A stretch of DNA of 5,576 bases. Source: an uncultured Ellagibacter sp. GTDB lineage: Bacteria > Actinomycetota > Coriobacteriia > Coriobacteriales > Eggerthellaceae. The number at the start of each line of letters is the position of its first letter. The first letter of the stretch is position 1. Shown here piece after piece: positions 1-4,862 of this stretch. A model generated the notes under the pieces. It was given only the letters and a program-made list of their open reading frames with translations. It did no database searches and was not told the origin of the DNA. The stretch is taken from assembly GCF_934617235.1 (NCBI RefSeq), contig NZ_CAKTTZ010000075.1, positions 1-5,576 on the forward strand, given 5' to 3'. The position numbers and the translations under genes are program-made.

Positions 1-44
1 GAGTAAAGGAAGCGCAGCTCAGGTCTTGAAGAGTTAAATCGAGG

Positions 45-50
45 TACAAT
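45..50 (+). promoter_or_regulatory. possible -10 element for apt
   Basis: TACAAT matches the TATAAT consensus at five of six positions and lies 37 bases before the apt start codon. No convincing -35 hexamer sits at the normal 16-18 base spacing; the best candidate, TTGAAG at 26-31, is only 13 bases away. This is therefore a weak promoter call, and apt could instead be read from an upstream gene outside the window. Confidence 0.3.
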
Positions 51-87
51 ATGCAGTGTTCGAACAAGCTGCCAGGAAAGGAAACCA

Positions 88-621
88 ATGGCTGCCTATA
101 ATTTTGAGGGCCATATCACCGACATCCCGGATTATCCCGAGAAGGGCGTGGTGTTTAAGGACATCACGACGCTACTGAAGGAGCCCGAAGGATTTCACGC
201 CGCGATAGATGCAATTGCGGATCACTTCAAGAATGCAGGTATCACGAAAGTTGTCGGTGCTGAAGCGCGAGGCTTTCTCATTGGTGCGCCCGTCGCTTAT
301 CGTCTTGGCGCGGGGTTCGTGCCTGCGCGCAAGCCGGGAAAGCTGCCTCGAGAGGTTCGCACGGAAAGCTACGAGCTCGAATATGGGACCGACGAGCTTC
401 AGATGCATGTGGATGCGCTCGACGAGAACGATGTGGTGCTGATCATCGATGACTTGGTGGCAACTGGCGGCACGGCGGTTGCTCAGGCCAAGCTGGTATC
501 CCAATATGGCAGCAAGCTGGCGGGAATGGGGTTCCTCATGGAGCTTGATTTCCTTCATCCGCGCGAGGCCATCGCGAAGGTGACCGACGTGGATGTATTC
601 GCTCTCGTTCATGTTCAATAG
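88..621 (+). CDS. apt: adenine phosphoribosyltransferase
   Basis: Cytoplasmic purine-salvage enzyme that joins adenine and PRPP to give AMP and pyrophosphate. The 177-residue product is full length for this family. The PRPP-binding motif VVLIIDDLVATGGTA is at residues 116-130 with the paired acidic residues D121-D122. The EARGF segment (59-63) and the mobile loop RKPGKLPREVRTESYELEYG (81-100) are typical of bacterial Apt, as is the N-terminal DIPDYPEKGVVFKDIT (12-27). The ATG is preceded by AGGAAAGGA at 74-82, a good Shine-Dalgarno five bases upstream. The gene converges on proC and ends 85 bases before a bidirectional terminator. Nothing in the sequence suggests frameshift or truncation. In many bacteria apt neighbours relA or secDF, but the upstream neighbour here lies outside the window. 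Confidence 0.96.
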   Translation: MAAYNFEGHITDIPDYPEKGVVFKDITTLLKEPEGFHAAIDAIADHFKNAGITKVVGAEARGFLIGAPVAYRLGAGFVPARKPGKLPREVRTESYELEYGTDELQMHVDALDENDVVLIIDDLVATGGTAVAQAKLVSQYGSKLAGMGFLMELDFLHPREAIAKVTDVDVFALVHVQ

Positions 622-640
622 CGCGTGCGCGATTGCGCGG

Positions 641-680
641 GTGGCGCTCACCTGACTCGATAAGTCGAGGGTCGCGCCAC
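641..680. other. imperfect hairpin downstream of apt
   Basis: GTGGCGC (641-647) pairs perfectly with GCGCCAC (674-680). Inside it CTCGA (656-660) pairs with TCGAG (665-669) around a four-base TAAG loop, and GA/TC pairs continue the inner stem. It has no T-tract, so it is not an intrinsic terminator by itself. It lies in the apt 3' untranslated region, just ahead of the real terminator, and may protect the mRNA 3' end. That role is inference. Confidence 0.45.
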
Positions 681-706
681 GAGCCATCCGGTTTCTCTAA
701 AACAAG

Positions 707-732
707 AAAAGGCCTCAATCGCGAGGCCTTTT
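707..732. terminator. bidirectional intrinsic terminator between apt and proC
   Basis: AAAAGGCCTC (707-716) and GAGGCCTTTT (723-732) form a perfect 10-bp stem with a six-base loop. On the plus strand it ends in TTTT then an AT-rich stretch. On the minus strand it ends in TTTTCTTGTTTT. It can therefore stop both apt (stop codon at 619-621) and the convergent proC (stop codon at 787-789). Confidence 0.9.
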
Positions 733-786
733 CATTATATATGAGCTGGTGGGGAAGGAAAATAGCGAGCAGTTGCCCTGATAGCG

Positions 787-1578
787 CTACGATAGTGTGG
801 CGTCAACGGCGCGCATGACGGCTCCTCGCATGCCTGCATCTTCGAGCGCCGCGACGCCCTTGATGGTTGTGCCGCCAGGGCTGCATACAGCGTCCTTCAT
901 AGCGCCAGGGTGTGTTCCCGTCGCAAGATGGAGCTCGGCGGTTCCTGCCATCATCTGCGCGGCAAGTCGATAAGCGGTCTTACGAGGAAGGCCGTTTTTC
1001 ACGCCACCATCGGCAAGCGCTTCGAGAAACATTGCAGCAAAGGCCGGCCCGCAGCCGGCAAGCGCACTTGCGACAGAAAGAAGGCGTCCCGGTAACATCT
1101 CGATAAGTGCGATGGGGGAGAAGAGCTCGGTGAAAATGCTCCATTCATCATTGGTGAGAGTATGGTGCTCTTCGCAGGAGATAACGCCTTTCCCGATGGC
1201 GATCGGTGTGTTGGGAATCGTGGAGAGATGCCGCGACCCTTCGCCGAGCAGGTCGTCGTAGAAATCGAATAACAGCCCGGCGGCAACCGAGACGACCGCC
1301 TTCTCGCGAAGGGCCTCGCAAACAGGAGAGAGGACCTCGGTGACGAGGTGAGGCTTCACCGAAACGATGATGAAGTCACTGTTTTCGACAACTTCAGCAG
1401 GGGTTTCAAGCGCTTGAATGCCGAGAGACGCGCATCTTTTTCCGAGCGAATCGAAATGCGCGGCGCAGGCGCTGATGCGCGACCCCTCGACGCCAGCGTG
1501 CTCGACGAGCCCTTTCGCCATGGCGCTTGCCATATTGCCGAATCCGATGAAGCCGATACGCGCAGTTTTCGCGTCCAT
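787..1578 (-). CDS. proC: pyrroline-5-carboxylate reductase
   Basis: Last enzyme of proline synthesis: reduces 1-pyrroline-5-carboxylate to L-proline with NAD(P)H in the cytoplasm. The 263-residue product has the usual family length. The N-terminal Rossmann motif IGFIGFGNMASAM is at residues 8-20, followed by VKP at 74-76 and IPNTP at 121-125. The C-terminal helical domain carries SALAGCGPAF (171-180) and the signature HPGAMKDAVCSPGGTT (223-238). The substrate-binding segment is commonly written SGSGPAY, so AGCGPAF carries two mild substitutions plus F for Y; the key G-P-A is kept. The start codon has AAAGGAG a few bases upstream on the minus strand (complement of 1583-1589). It is convergent with apt and appears monocistronic. 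Confidence 0.95.
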   Translation of the reverse strand: MDAKTARIGFIGFGNMASAMAKGLVEHAGVEGSRISACAAHFDSLGKRCASLGIQALETPAEVVENSDFIIVSVKPHLVTEVLSPVCEALREKAVVSVAAGLLFDFYDDLLGEGSRHLSTIPNTPIAIGKGVISCEEHHTLTNDEWSIFTELFSPIALIEMLPGRLLSVASALAGCGPAFAAMFLEALADGGVKNGLPRKTAYRLAAQMMAGTAELHLATGTHPGAMKDAVCSPGGTTIKGVAALEDAGMRGAVMRAVDATLS

Positions 1579-1613
1579 AATGCTCCTTTCAGCGGGAGGG
1601 ATGGGTTTTCGCC

Positions 1614-1619
1614 ATTGTA
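1614..1619 (-). promoter_or_regulatory. possible proC -10 element
   Basis: Read on the minus strand this is TACAAT, five of six matches to the -10 consensus, 36 bases before the proC start. No good -35 hexamer is visible at normal spacing; TTGATG occurs only eight bases upstream. Confidence 0.35.
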
Positions 1620-1693
1620 GCGCAGCCCATCAAGGGAGAGTGCCCAGGCTGCACCAAGCGTAACAAGCCATGCGTTAAACGCGACACCTGAGT

Positions 1694-1820
1694 GAGCGCC
1701 AACGCCATTGCGAGAGCCGACGCCATTGCGGGTGCCGACGCGGTCGTAAGCGATTGCGAGACAGTGAGCGCCAACGCCGTCGCGAGTAATGACGCGCCTG
1801 CGAGTAAATGACGCCGCTGC
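1694..1820. repeat. imperfect 18-bp tandem repeat, seven units
   Basis: Consecutive units begin at 1694, 1712, 1730, 1748, 1766, 1784 and 1802; the last has one extra base. The best-preserved are GAGCGCCAACGCCATTGC (1694-1711), GAGAGCCGACGCCATTGC (1712-1729) and GAGCGCCAACGCCGTCGC (1766-1783). The unit at 1748 is the most divergent and shares little with the consensus. A loose consensus is GAGNGCCRACGCCRTYGC. The block ends shortly before the promoter of the 69-aa gene. It resembles a decaying minisatellite, or possibly a remnant of a repetitive coding region. Confidence 0.75.
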
Positions 1821-1837
1821 GATCAATGCGCCCGCCT

Positions 1838-1867
1838 TTCACTTCAAAACTGCGACTCGCTTATAAT
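1838..1867 (+). promoter_or_regulatory. promoter of the 69-aa acidic protein gene
   Basis: A perfect TATAAT lies at 1862-1867. An 18-base spacer separates it from TTCACT (1838-1843), four of six matches to TTGACA. Transcription would begin near 1873-1875, giving a leader of only about 20-25 bases. The inverted repeat CTCG-AAAA-CGAG (1873-1884) would fall at the extreme 5' end of that mRNA and touch the first bases of the ribosome binding site. Confidence 0.6.
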
Positions 1868-1896
1868 GGTTGCTCGAAAACGAGAAAGGCTCACTC

Positions 1897-2106
1897 ATGA
1901 AATACAAAGTTCGCTATATCAAGAATTCCGAGCGGTCGGACGTGCCATTCGTCTTCGAAGAAACTGAGCTTGACGCCGTAGATGAGGCGGCTGCGCGCGA
2001 TGCTTACGAGGCGGCGAAGTCGTCGGCTCCCGAAGGTGCCCTTCGCATCGATTTGGTATGCGGCGAAGGCTACAACTGGGAAAAGGTCGCAGAGGACACG
2101 CTGTAG
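1897..2106 (+). CDS. small acidic protein of unknown function
   Basis: I do not recognise the family. The 69-residue product is acidic (16 Asp/Glu against 9 Lys/Arg), with no signal peptide or membrane segment, so it should be cytoplasmic. By eye it reads as strand (KYKVRYI, 2-8), strand (VPFVFEE, 16-22), a strong helix (DEAAARDAYEAAKSS, 29-43), then a strand (LRIDLVC, 49-55) and a short tail with the segment GYNWEKVAED. Cys55 is the only cysteine. I chose the ATG at 1897 because GAGAAAGG (1882-1889) sits seven bases upstream. An in-frame TTG at 1870 would fall before the expected transcription start. The gene has its own good promoter. It is followed by a 232-base gap, so it is probably not co-transcribed by design with the transporter, although I see no terminator after it. 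Confidence 0.8.
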   Translation: MKYKVRYIKNSERSDVPFVFEETELDAVDEAAARDAYEAAKSSAPEGALRIDLVCGEGYNWEKVAEDTL

Positions 2107-2119
2107 CAAGGTTCCAAGA

Positions 2120-2169
2120 GGTTGCGCCAGGTCGTTAGGTAGGTGAGCTTTGCCGCCTGGTCGGCAACC
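2120..2169. other. long inverted repeat after the 69-aa gene
   Basis: GGTTGC (2120-2125) pairs with GCAACC (2164-2169), and CCAGG (2127-2131) pairs with CCTGG (2156-2160), around a 24-base loop with a small internal loop. There is no following T-run, so it is not a standard terminator. A second short stem, CGAGCG/CGCTCG (2183-2188 / 2193-2198, CAAA loop), follows and also lacks a T-run. They may weakly separate the upstream gene from the phosphate operon. Confidence 0.35.
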
Positions 2170-2206
2170 CGCCGCCGTTCACCGAGCGCAAACGCTCGCT
2201 GCCGCG

Positions 2207-2237
2207 CTTTACACGGACTTTACAAAAGCCAGATATT
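2207..2237 (+). promoter_or_regulatory. putative Pho-box direct repeat and promoter of the phosphate operon
   Basis: CTTTACA occurs twice, at 2207-2213 and 2218-2224, exactly 11 bases apart. Direct repeats of a TT-n-ACA core with 11-base periodicity are the established PhoP-binding pattern in Bacillus, and actinobacterial PHO boxes also repeat every 11 bases. The first TTTACA (2208-2213) also works as a -35 element, five of six matches, 18 bases before GATATT (2232-2237), a four of six -10. The motif lies about 115-130 bases ahead of a phosphate transporter, which makes phosphate-responsive control plausible. Only two repeat units are clear, so this remains a prediction. Confidence 0.5.
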
Positions 2238-2270
2238 CCCAAGACACGCGCTCCTTACTGTGTTCATCAG

Positions 2271-2327
2271 CTTCGAAGGGGCAGGTTGGGTTTAGTCCCT
2301 TCGAGCAGAGAAAACACTCGAAGGGAG
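2271..2327 (+). promoter_or_regulatory. possible translational switch: competing hairpins over the transporter ribosome binding site
   Basis: Three segments share one sequence. A is TCGAAGGG (2273-2280), B is CCCTTCGA (2297-2304), and C is TCGAAGGG (2318-2325). B-C pairing extends to a perfect 10-bp stem (2296-2305 / 2317-2326, 11-base loop) that buries the Shine-Dalgarno AAGGGAG (2321-2327). A-B pairing gives an 8-bp stem plus flanking G-T pairs (16-base loop) and would leave it free. Because A and C compete for B, the layout is that of an anti-Shine-Dalgarno / anti-anti-Shine-Dalgarno switch. I do not recognise a known riboswitch aptamer. The same segments could instead be DNA operator half-sites. 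Confidence 0.5.
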
Positions 2328-2338
2328 AACGAAAACAC

Positions 2339-3502
2339 ATGGATCCGGCAACTCTAGTCGTGGTGGCGCTCGTCATCATCACGGCTCTCACGTTCGACTT
2401 CACGAACGGTTTTCACGACACCGCTAACGCCATGGCGACCTCCATCGCCACTGGTGCGCTCAAGCCGAAGACAGCCGTCATCGCGGCGGGAACGCTCAAC
2501 CTGGTCGGCGCATTCCTGTCGACCGAGGTGGCGAAGACCATTTCGGGCGGCATCATCAACGAGCAGCAAGTCACCATCAGCGCTGCCTTCATCTTTGCAG
2601 GGCTTGTCGGAGCTATTGTATGGAACCTTATCACCTGGCTTGTTGGCTTGCCGTCGAGCTCGTCGCATGCCCTGTTCGGAGGCCTAGTCGGCGCCGTCAT
2701 TGTGGGCGCAGGTGTTGAAGGCGTGAACTTCGCAGCGGTCCTGACCAAGGTTCTCATCCCTGCGCTCGTAAGCCCGGTGGTCGCAGGACTTGCGGCGTTC
2801 TGCGCGGTGAAGCTGATCTTTTTCGTAGTGCGCAAGATGGAAGAGGGGCAAATCGAGTCGGGCTTCCGCCACGGCCAGACGGTGACGGCGTGTCTCGTCG
2901 CGCTTTCCCATGGCACCAACGACGCCCAGAAAACGATGGGCATCATCACGCTGACGCTGATCGCCGTGGGCTTCCAGCCTTCCGGTTCGGGTCCCGAGCT
3001 GTGGGTTGTCGCCATCTGCGGCCTCGCCATCGCGCTCGGCACCTACATGGGCGGCTGGCGCGTCATCCGCACGCTCGGCAAGGGCTTGACCGAAATCTCG
3101 ACCCCGCAGGGCTTTGCCGCAGAGGCAGCTTCGGCGACGACGATTCTCGTATCCTCCCACATGGGCTTTGCGCTTTCGACCACGCAGGTGTGCTCCGGAT
3201 CCATCATCGGCACGGGTCTTGGCAAGAAGGGCAACAAGGTGAACTGGGGTGTTGCCGGCAAAATGGTCATTGCGTGGCTTGTCACCTTCCCTGCCGCCGG
3301 CATCATCGGTGCTCTTGCCTGTGCGCTTGCGAAGACGGGGCTTTGGGGCACCGTCGCTGTCGCGTTCATCGCATGTGCCGTCGCGTTCATCATCTGGCGC
3401 ATGTCCCGCCGCAACCCGATCAATTCCGCGAACGTCAACGAGCGTGCTGATGTCAAGATCAACGCCAACGCTAACGCGAAGACTGCCGCTGCGGCCGCTT
3501 AA
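2339..3502 (+). CDS. PiT-family inorganic phosphate transporter
   Basis: Integral inner-membrane carrier of the PiT family, which imports phosphate (often as a metal-phosphate complex) driven by the proton or sodium gradient. The 387-residue protein shows the family's two inverted halves. The N-half signature FDFTNGFHDTANAMATSIAT is at 19-38 and GLPSSSSHALFGGLVGA at 103-119. The C-half signature SHGTNDAQKTMGIITL is at 190-205 and MGFALSTTQVCSGSIIG at 275-291. Hydrophobic spans recur throughout (for example 4-21, 46-61, 79-101, 138-164, 310-331, 338-353). A soluble linker, RKMEEGQIESGF, is at 165-176. The tail after residue 354 is hydrophilic and low complexity (NANANAK then Ala). I chose the ATG at 2339 because AAGGGAG precedes it. 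The open frame extends upstream to a TTG at 2150, but that stretch has no Shine-Dalgarno, is not membrane-like, and overlaps the promoter. First gene of a three-gene operon. I leave out a symbol because pitA versus pitB or pitH cannot be decided. Confidence 0.93.
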   Translation: MDPATLVVVALVIITALTFDFTNGFHDTANAMATSIATGALKPKTAVIAAGTLNLVGAFLSTEVAKTISGGIINEQQVTISAAFIFAGLVGAIVWNLITWLVGLPSSSSHALFGGLVGAVIVGAGVEGVNFAAVLTKVLIPALVSPVVAGLAAFCAVKLIFFVVRKMEEGQIESGFRHGQTVTACLVALSHGTNDAQKTMGIITLTLIAVGFQPSGSGPELWVVAICGLAIALGTYMGGWRVIRTLGKGLTEISTPQGFAAEAASATTILVSSHMGFALSTTQVCSGSIIGTGLGKKGNKVNWGVAGKMVIAWLVTFPAAGIIGALACALAKTGLWGTVAVAFIACAVAFIIWRMSRRNPINSANVNERADVKINANANAKTAAAAA

Positions 3503-3503
3503 C

Positions 3504-3510
3504 AAGGAGG
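3504..3510 (+). promoter_or_regulatory. strong Shine-Dalgarno in the transporter-membrane protein junction
   Basis: AAGGAGG begins two bases after the transporter stop codon (3500-3502) and ten bases before the next ATG. It supports the small downstream gene as real and translated from the same mRNA. Confidence 0.85.
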
Positions 3511-3520
3511 AGCTCGTTAC

Positions 3521-3751
3521 ATGCTGACCCAAGAAATCGTTAGTTTTATCACTGTTCTCGTTGTTGCCGTTTGTGTTGCGTGCTCGATTAGCGTACTGTA
3601 TGCATCGGGGCTGCGCTTGTGGGCGCGCGCCGATGGCGACGTGGAGCGCGAAACGCGTTTGATGACCCGCCTCGCCTCGGCCGTCTGCTTCGCTGCCTGT
3701 GTGGCCATCGTGCTGTTCGCACTGTGGCTCATGATTCCGATGTTCCACTAA
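3521..3751 (+). CDS. small two-helix membrane protein of unknown function
   Basis: I do not recognise a named family. The 76-residue product has two hydrophobic spans, about residues 6-29 and 52-74, joined by a short highly charged loop (R32, R36, D38, D40, E42, R43, E44, R46, R50). Four cysteines sit inside the helices (18, 21, 56, 60), the first pair spaced CVAC and the second CFAAC. There is no catalytic motif. The gene lies 18 bases after the phosphate transporter and 24 bases before the universal stress gene, each junction with a strong ribosome binding site, so all three should be co-transcribed. An accessory or regulatory subunit of the transporter is a reasonable guess from position alone. 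It is not a DUF47/PhoU-like Pit accessory protein, which is larger and soluble. Confidence 0.85.
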   Translation: MLTQEIVSFITVLVVAVCVACSISVLYASGLRLWARADGDVERETRLMTRLASAVCFAACVAIVLFALWLMIPMFH

Positions 3752-3775
3752 CTGGAAGAGAAACGGAGGCCCACC

Positions 3776-4636
3776 ATGGCGAGCATTCTCGTTGGTGTTG
3801 ATGGAAGCGAGCGCGGTCGTCGCGCACTGGATTGGGCGGTTGCGCGTGCCGCCGAGCGCACGGGCGCAAGCTTGATGCTTCTCGCGGTTGTGAATTCTGC
3901 TGAGGCGAAGAAGCTCGGCGCGGAAGCCGAGATGGTGCATACCACCGTCGAAGCGGCGCTTCGCGAGAAGAAGGAAACGCTTGCGGCTGAGCATTCTGGC
4001 GTTGCCGTTGAGACGAAGATCGTTGATGGCCCCACCGTGGAATCGATCGTGGAGGAAGCCGTCAACCACGACATGGTGGTTTTGGGATCGCATCACGGGG
4101 CTTCGATCACCGAAACGTTCGGGGGCGCGACTGGCCTGCGCGTGTCCGTGCAGGTGAAGATCCCAACGGTTGTCGTTCCCTGCGATTGGGATGTGACTTG
4201 TGCTGGCAAGTCTGGCATCGTGGTGGGCGTGGGTCCCGACAACGTGTCGGATGCTGCGGTGGCGTTCGGCGTTGGCGAGGCAATCGACTCCGCTCAGTCA
4301 CTCGACTTGGTGAGCGCATGGGGCATTCCCGCGTGGATGTCTCGTCCGGCCGAGAGCATGGGCGGCGGCCTTGAAGAGGTTGGTCGTCAGCGCCAAGCCG
4401 AAGTCGACGAGTTCGTCGCTCGCATCAAGACCGCGAACCCCGCGCTCGAGGTGACGGGCCGCTCGATCGAGGGTCCTTCTCCTACGCGCGTGCTCCTGGA
4501 TGCGTCGAAGGACGCGCAGCTGCTGGTTTTGGGCACGCATTCCCGTGCCGCACTTGGGCGTGCGCTGTTCGGCTCGGTCACGCATAGCATGCTTTTGAAC
4601 CTGGCCACGCCGACGGTTGTCGTGCCGAAGGCCTAG
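3776..4636 (+). CDS. tandem-domain universal stress protein (UspA family)
   Basis: Cytoplasmic UspA-superfamily protein with two fused domains, 286 residues, the common actinobacterial tandem size. Domain 1 covers about 1-140 and starts ILVGVDGSERGRRALDWAV (4-22). Domain 2 starts near GIVVGVGPD (147-155) and runs to the end. The nucleotide-binding motif of ATP-binding Usp proteins is G-2x-G-9x-G-(S/T). Domain 1 has G104-SH-H107 then nine residues then G117-A118. Domain 2 has G253-TH-S256 then nine residues then G266-S267. Both domains lack the second glycine, and domain 1 also lacks the final Ser/Thr, so ATP binding is uncertain, especially in domain 1. CGGAGG (3764-3769) sits six bases before the ATG. 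Last gene of the phosphate operon, followed by a strong terminator. A role in responding to phosphate or energy stress is inferred from context only. Confidence 0.93.
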   Translation: MASILVGVDGSERGRRALDWAVARAAERTGASLMLLAVVNSAEAKKLGAEAEMVHTTVEAALREKKETLAAEHSGVAVETKIVDGPTVESIVEEAVNHDMVVLGSHHGASITETFGGATGLRVSVQVKIPTVVVPCDWDVTCAGKSGIVVGVGPDNVSDAAVAFGVGEAIDSAQSLDLVSAWGIPAWMSRPAESMGGGLEEVGRQRQAEVDEFVARIKTANPALEVTGRSIEGPSPTRVLLDASKDAQLLVLGTHSRAALGRALFGSVTHSMLLNLATPTVVVPKA

Positions 4637-4669
4637 GGCGTCGTTCGGGCGGCAACGCATTCGACAATG

Positions 4670-4706
4670 AAAAGGCTCGCGATCATCGTCGGTCGCGAGC
4701 CTTTTT
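4670..4706 (+). terminator. intrinsic terminator of the phosphate-stress operon
   Basis: AAAAGGCTCGCGA (4670-4682) pairs perfectly over 13 bp with TCGCGAGCCTTTT (4693-4705) around a ten-base loop, and the T-run is five long. It lies 33 bases after the universal stress gene stop codon. On the minus strand the stem would end in TTTTCATT, a weaker signal, and no minus-strand gene needs it. Confidence 0.92.
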
Positions 4707-4761
4707 GCGTGAAAATGGGCACGTGTAGCGAGCCTGAAACACATGCGTATGCGAAGTGTAG

Positions 4762-4767
4762 GATAAT
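4762..4767 (+). promoter_or_regulatory. possible -10 element for the hydratase gene
   Basis: GATAAT matches TATAAT at five of six positions and lies between the upstream terminator and the hydratase start, where a promoter is needed. The nearest -35-like hexamer (CTGAAA, 4734-4739) is 22 bases away, too far for a standard sigma-70-type promoter. Weak call. Confidence 0.35.
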
Positions 4768-4792
4768 AAGCTCCGCAAGGCATGAAATAACA

Positions 4793-4839
4793 TGACGGCT
4801 GGAAAGCCGGGTCAGCCATGAAACTGGCCTTGGGGCCGG
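4793..4839 (+). other. two consecutive hairpins in the hydratase leader
   Basis: CGGCT (4796-4800) and AGCCG (4805-4809) form a perfect 5-bp stem closed by a GGAA (GNRA-type) tetraloop, extended by TGA/TCA pairs (4793-4795 / 4812-4814) across a two-base bulge. CTGGCC (4824-4829) and GGCCGG (4834-4839) form a second 6-bp stem with one G-T pair. The first stem ends just before the candidate leader ORF's ATG, and the second lies inside that ORF. I tried to match known riboswitch cores and found no convincing fit. Confidence 0.4.
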
Positions 4840-4862
4840 GCGAGATAGAGGGGTTTCTATGA
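4818..4862 (+). CDS. possible 14-codon leader peptide upstream of the hydratase
   Basis: An ATG at 4818 opens a short frame encoding MKLALGPGEIEGFL and ends at TGA 4860-4862. That stop overlaps the hydratase ATG (4859-4861) as ATGA, the classic arrangement for translational coupling. Its own ribosome binding site is poor: GGAAAG at 4801-4806 is eleven bases away and sits in a hairpin loop and stem. The peptide has no run of one amino acid that would suggest attenuation. It may be chance; the exact ATGA overlap is the only positive sign. Confidence 0.3.
   Translation: MKLALGPGEIEGFL

Larger units (their letters stand above)
1579..1896. other. 318-base divergent intergenic region between proC and the 69-aa gene
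   Basis: No convincing gene is present. From left to right it holds the proC Shine-Dalgarno (1583-1589, minus), a proC -10 candidate (1614-1619, minus), an inverted repeat GCAGCC (1622-1627) / GGCTGC (1647-1652) that could shape the proC promoter region, the 18-bp tandem repeat block (1694-1820), and the promoter of the downstream gene (1838-1867). Plus-strand reading through the repeats gives Ala-rich peptides with no start codon and a stop directly upstream, so I do not call a gene. Confidence 0.7.

Noticed and set aside
172..687. 171-codon open frame antisense to apt
   Set aside because: It lies fully opposite a clear apt gene and shows no domain or start signal.
1356..1826. 156-codon minus-strand frame covering the 18-bp repeats and the proC start
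   Set aside because: It overlaps the start of proC in another frame. Its Gly-Val repeats are a by-product of the tandem DNA repeat, and it has no supporting ribosome binding site.
1870..1896. Nine-residue extension of the 69-aa protein from a TTG
   Set aside because: The TTG lies only three bases after the TATAAT element, before the expected transcription start; the ATG at 1897 has a well-placed ribosome binding site.
2183..2198. CGAGCG-CAAA-CGCTCG hairpin as a terminator for the 69-aa gene
   Set aside because: The stem is only 6 bp and no T-run follows; the TTT nearby is nine bases away and belongs to the TTTACA repeat.
2150..2338. 63-residue N-terminal extension of the phosphate transporter from a TTG
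   Set aside because: No Shine-Dalgarno is present, the extension is not membrane-like, it overlaps the likely promoter and leader, and the ATG at 2339 has a good site and gives the normal PiT N-terminus.
2684..4096. 470-codon open frame on the minus strand across the transporter, small membrane protein and usp genes
   Set aside because: It is antisense to three well-supported genes, has an Arg/His/Asp-rich composition typical of GC-rich shadow frames, no family motif, and no matching promoter or ribosome binding site.
4790..4858. Known riboswitch (molybdenum cofactor, cyclic di-GMP or guanidine types considered) in the hydratase leader
   Set aside because: The hairpins and short GC motifs are superficially similar, but the conserved core sequences of those classes are not present as far as I can match by eye.
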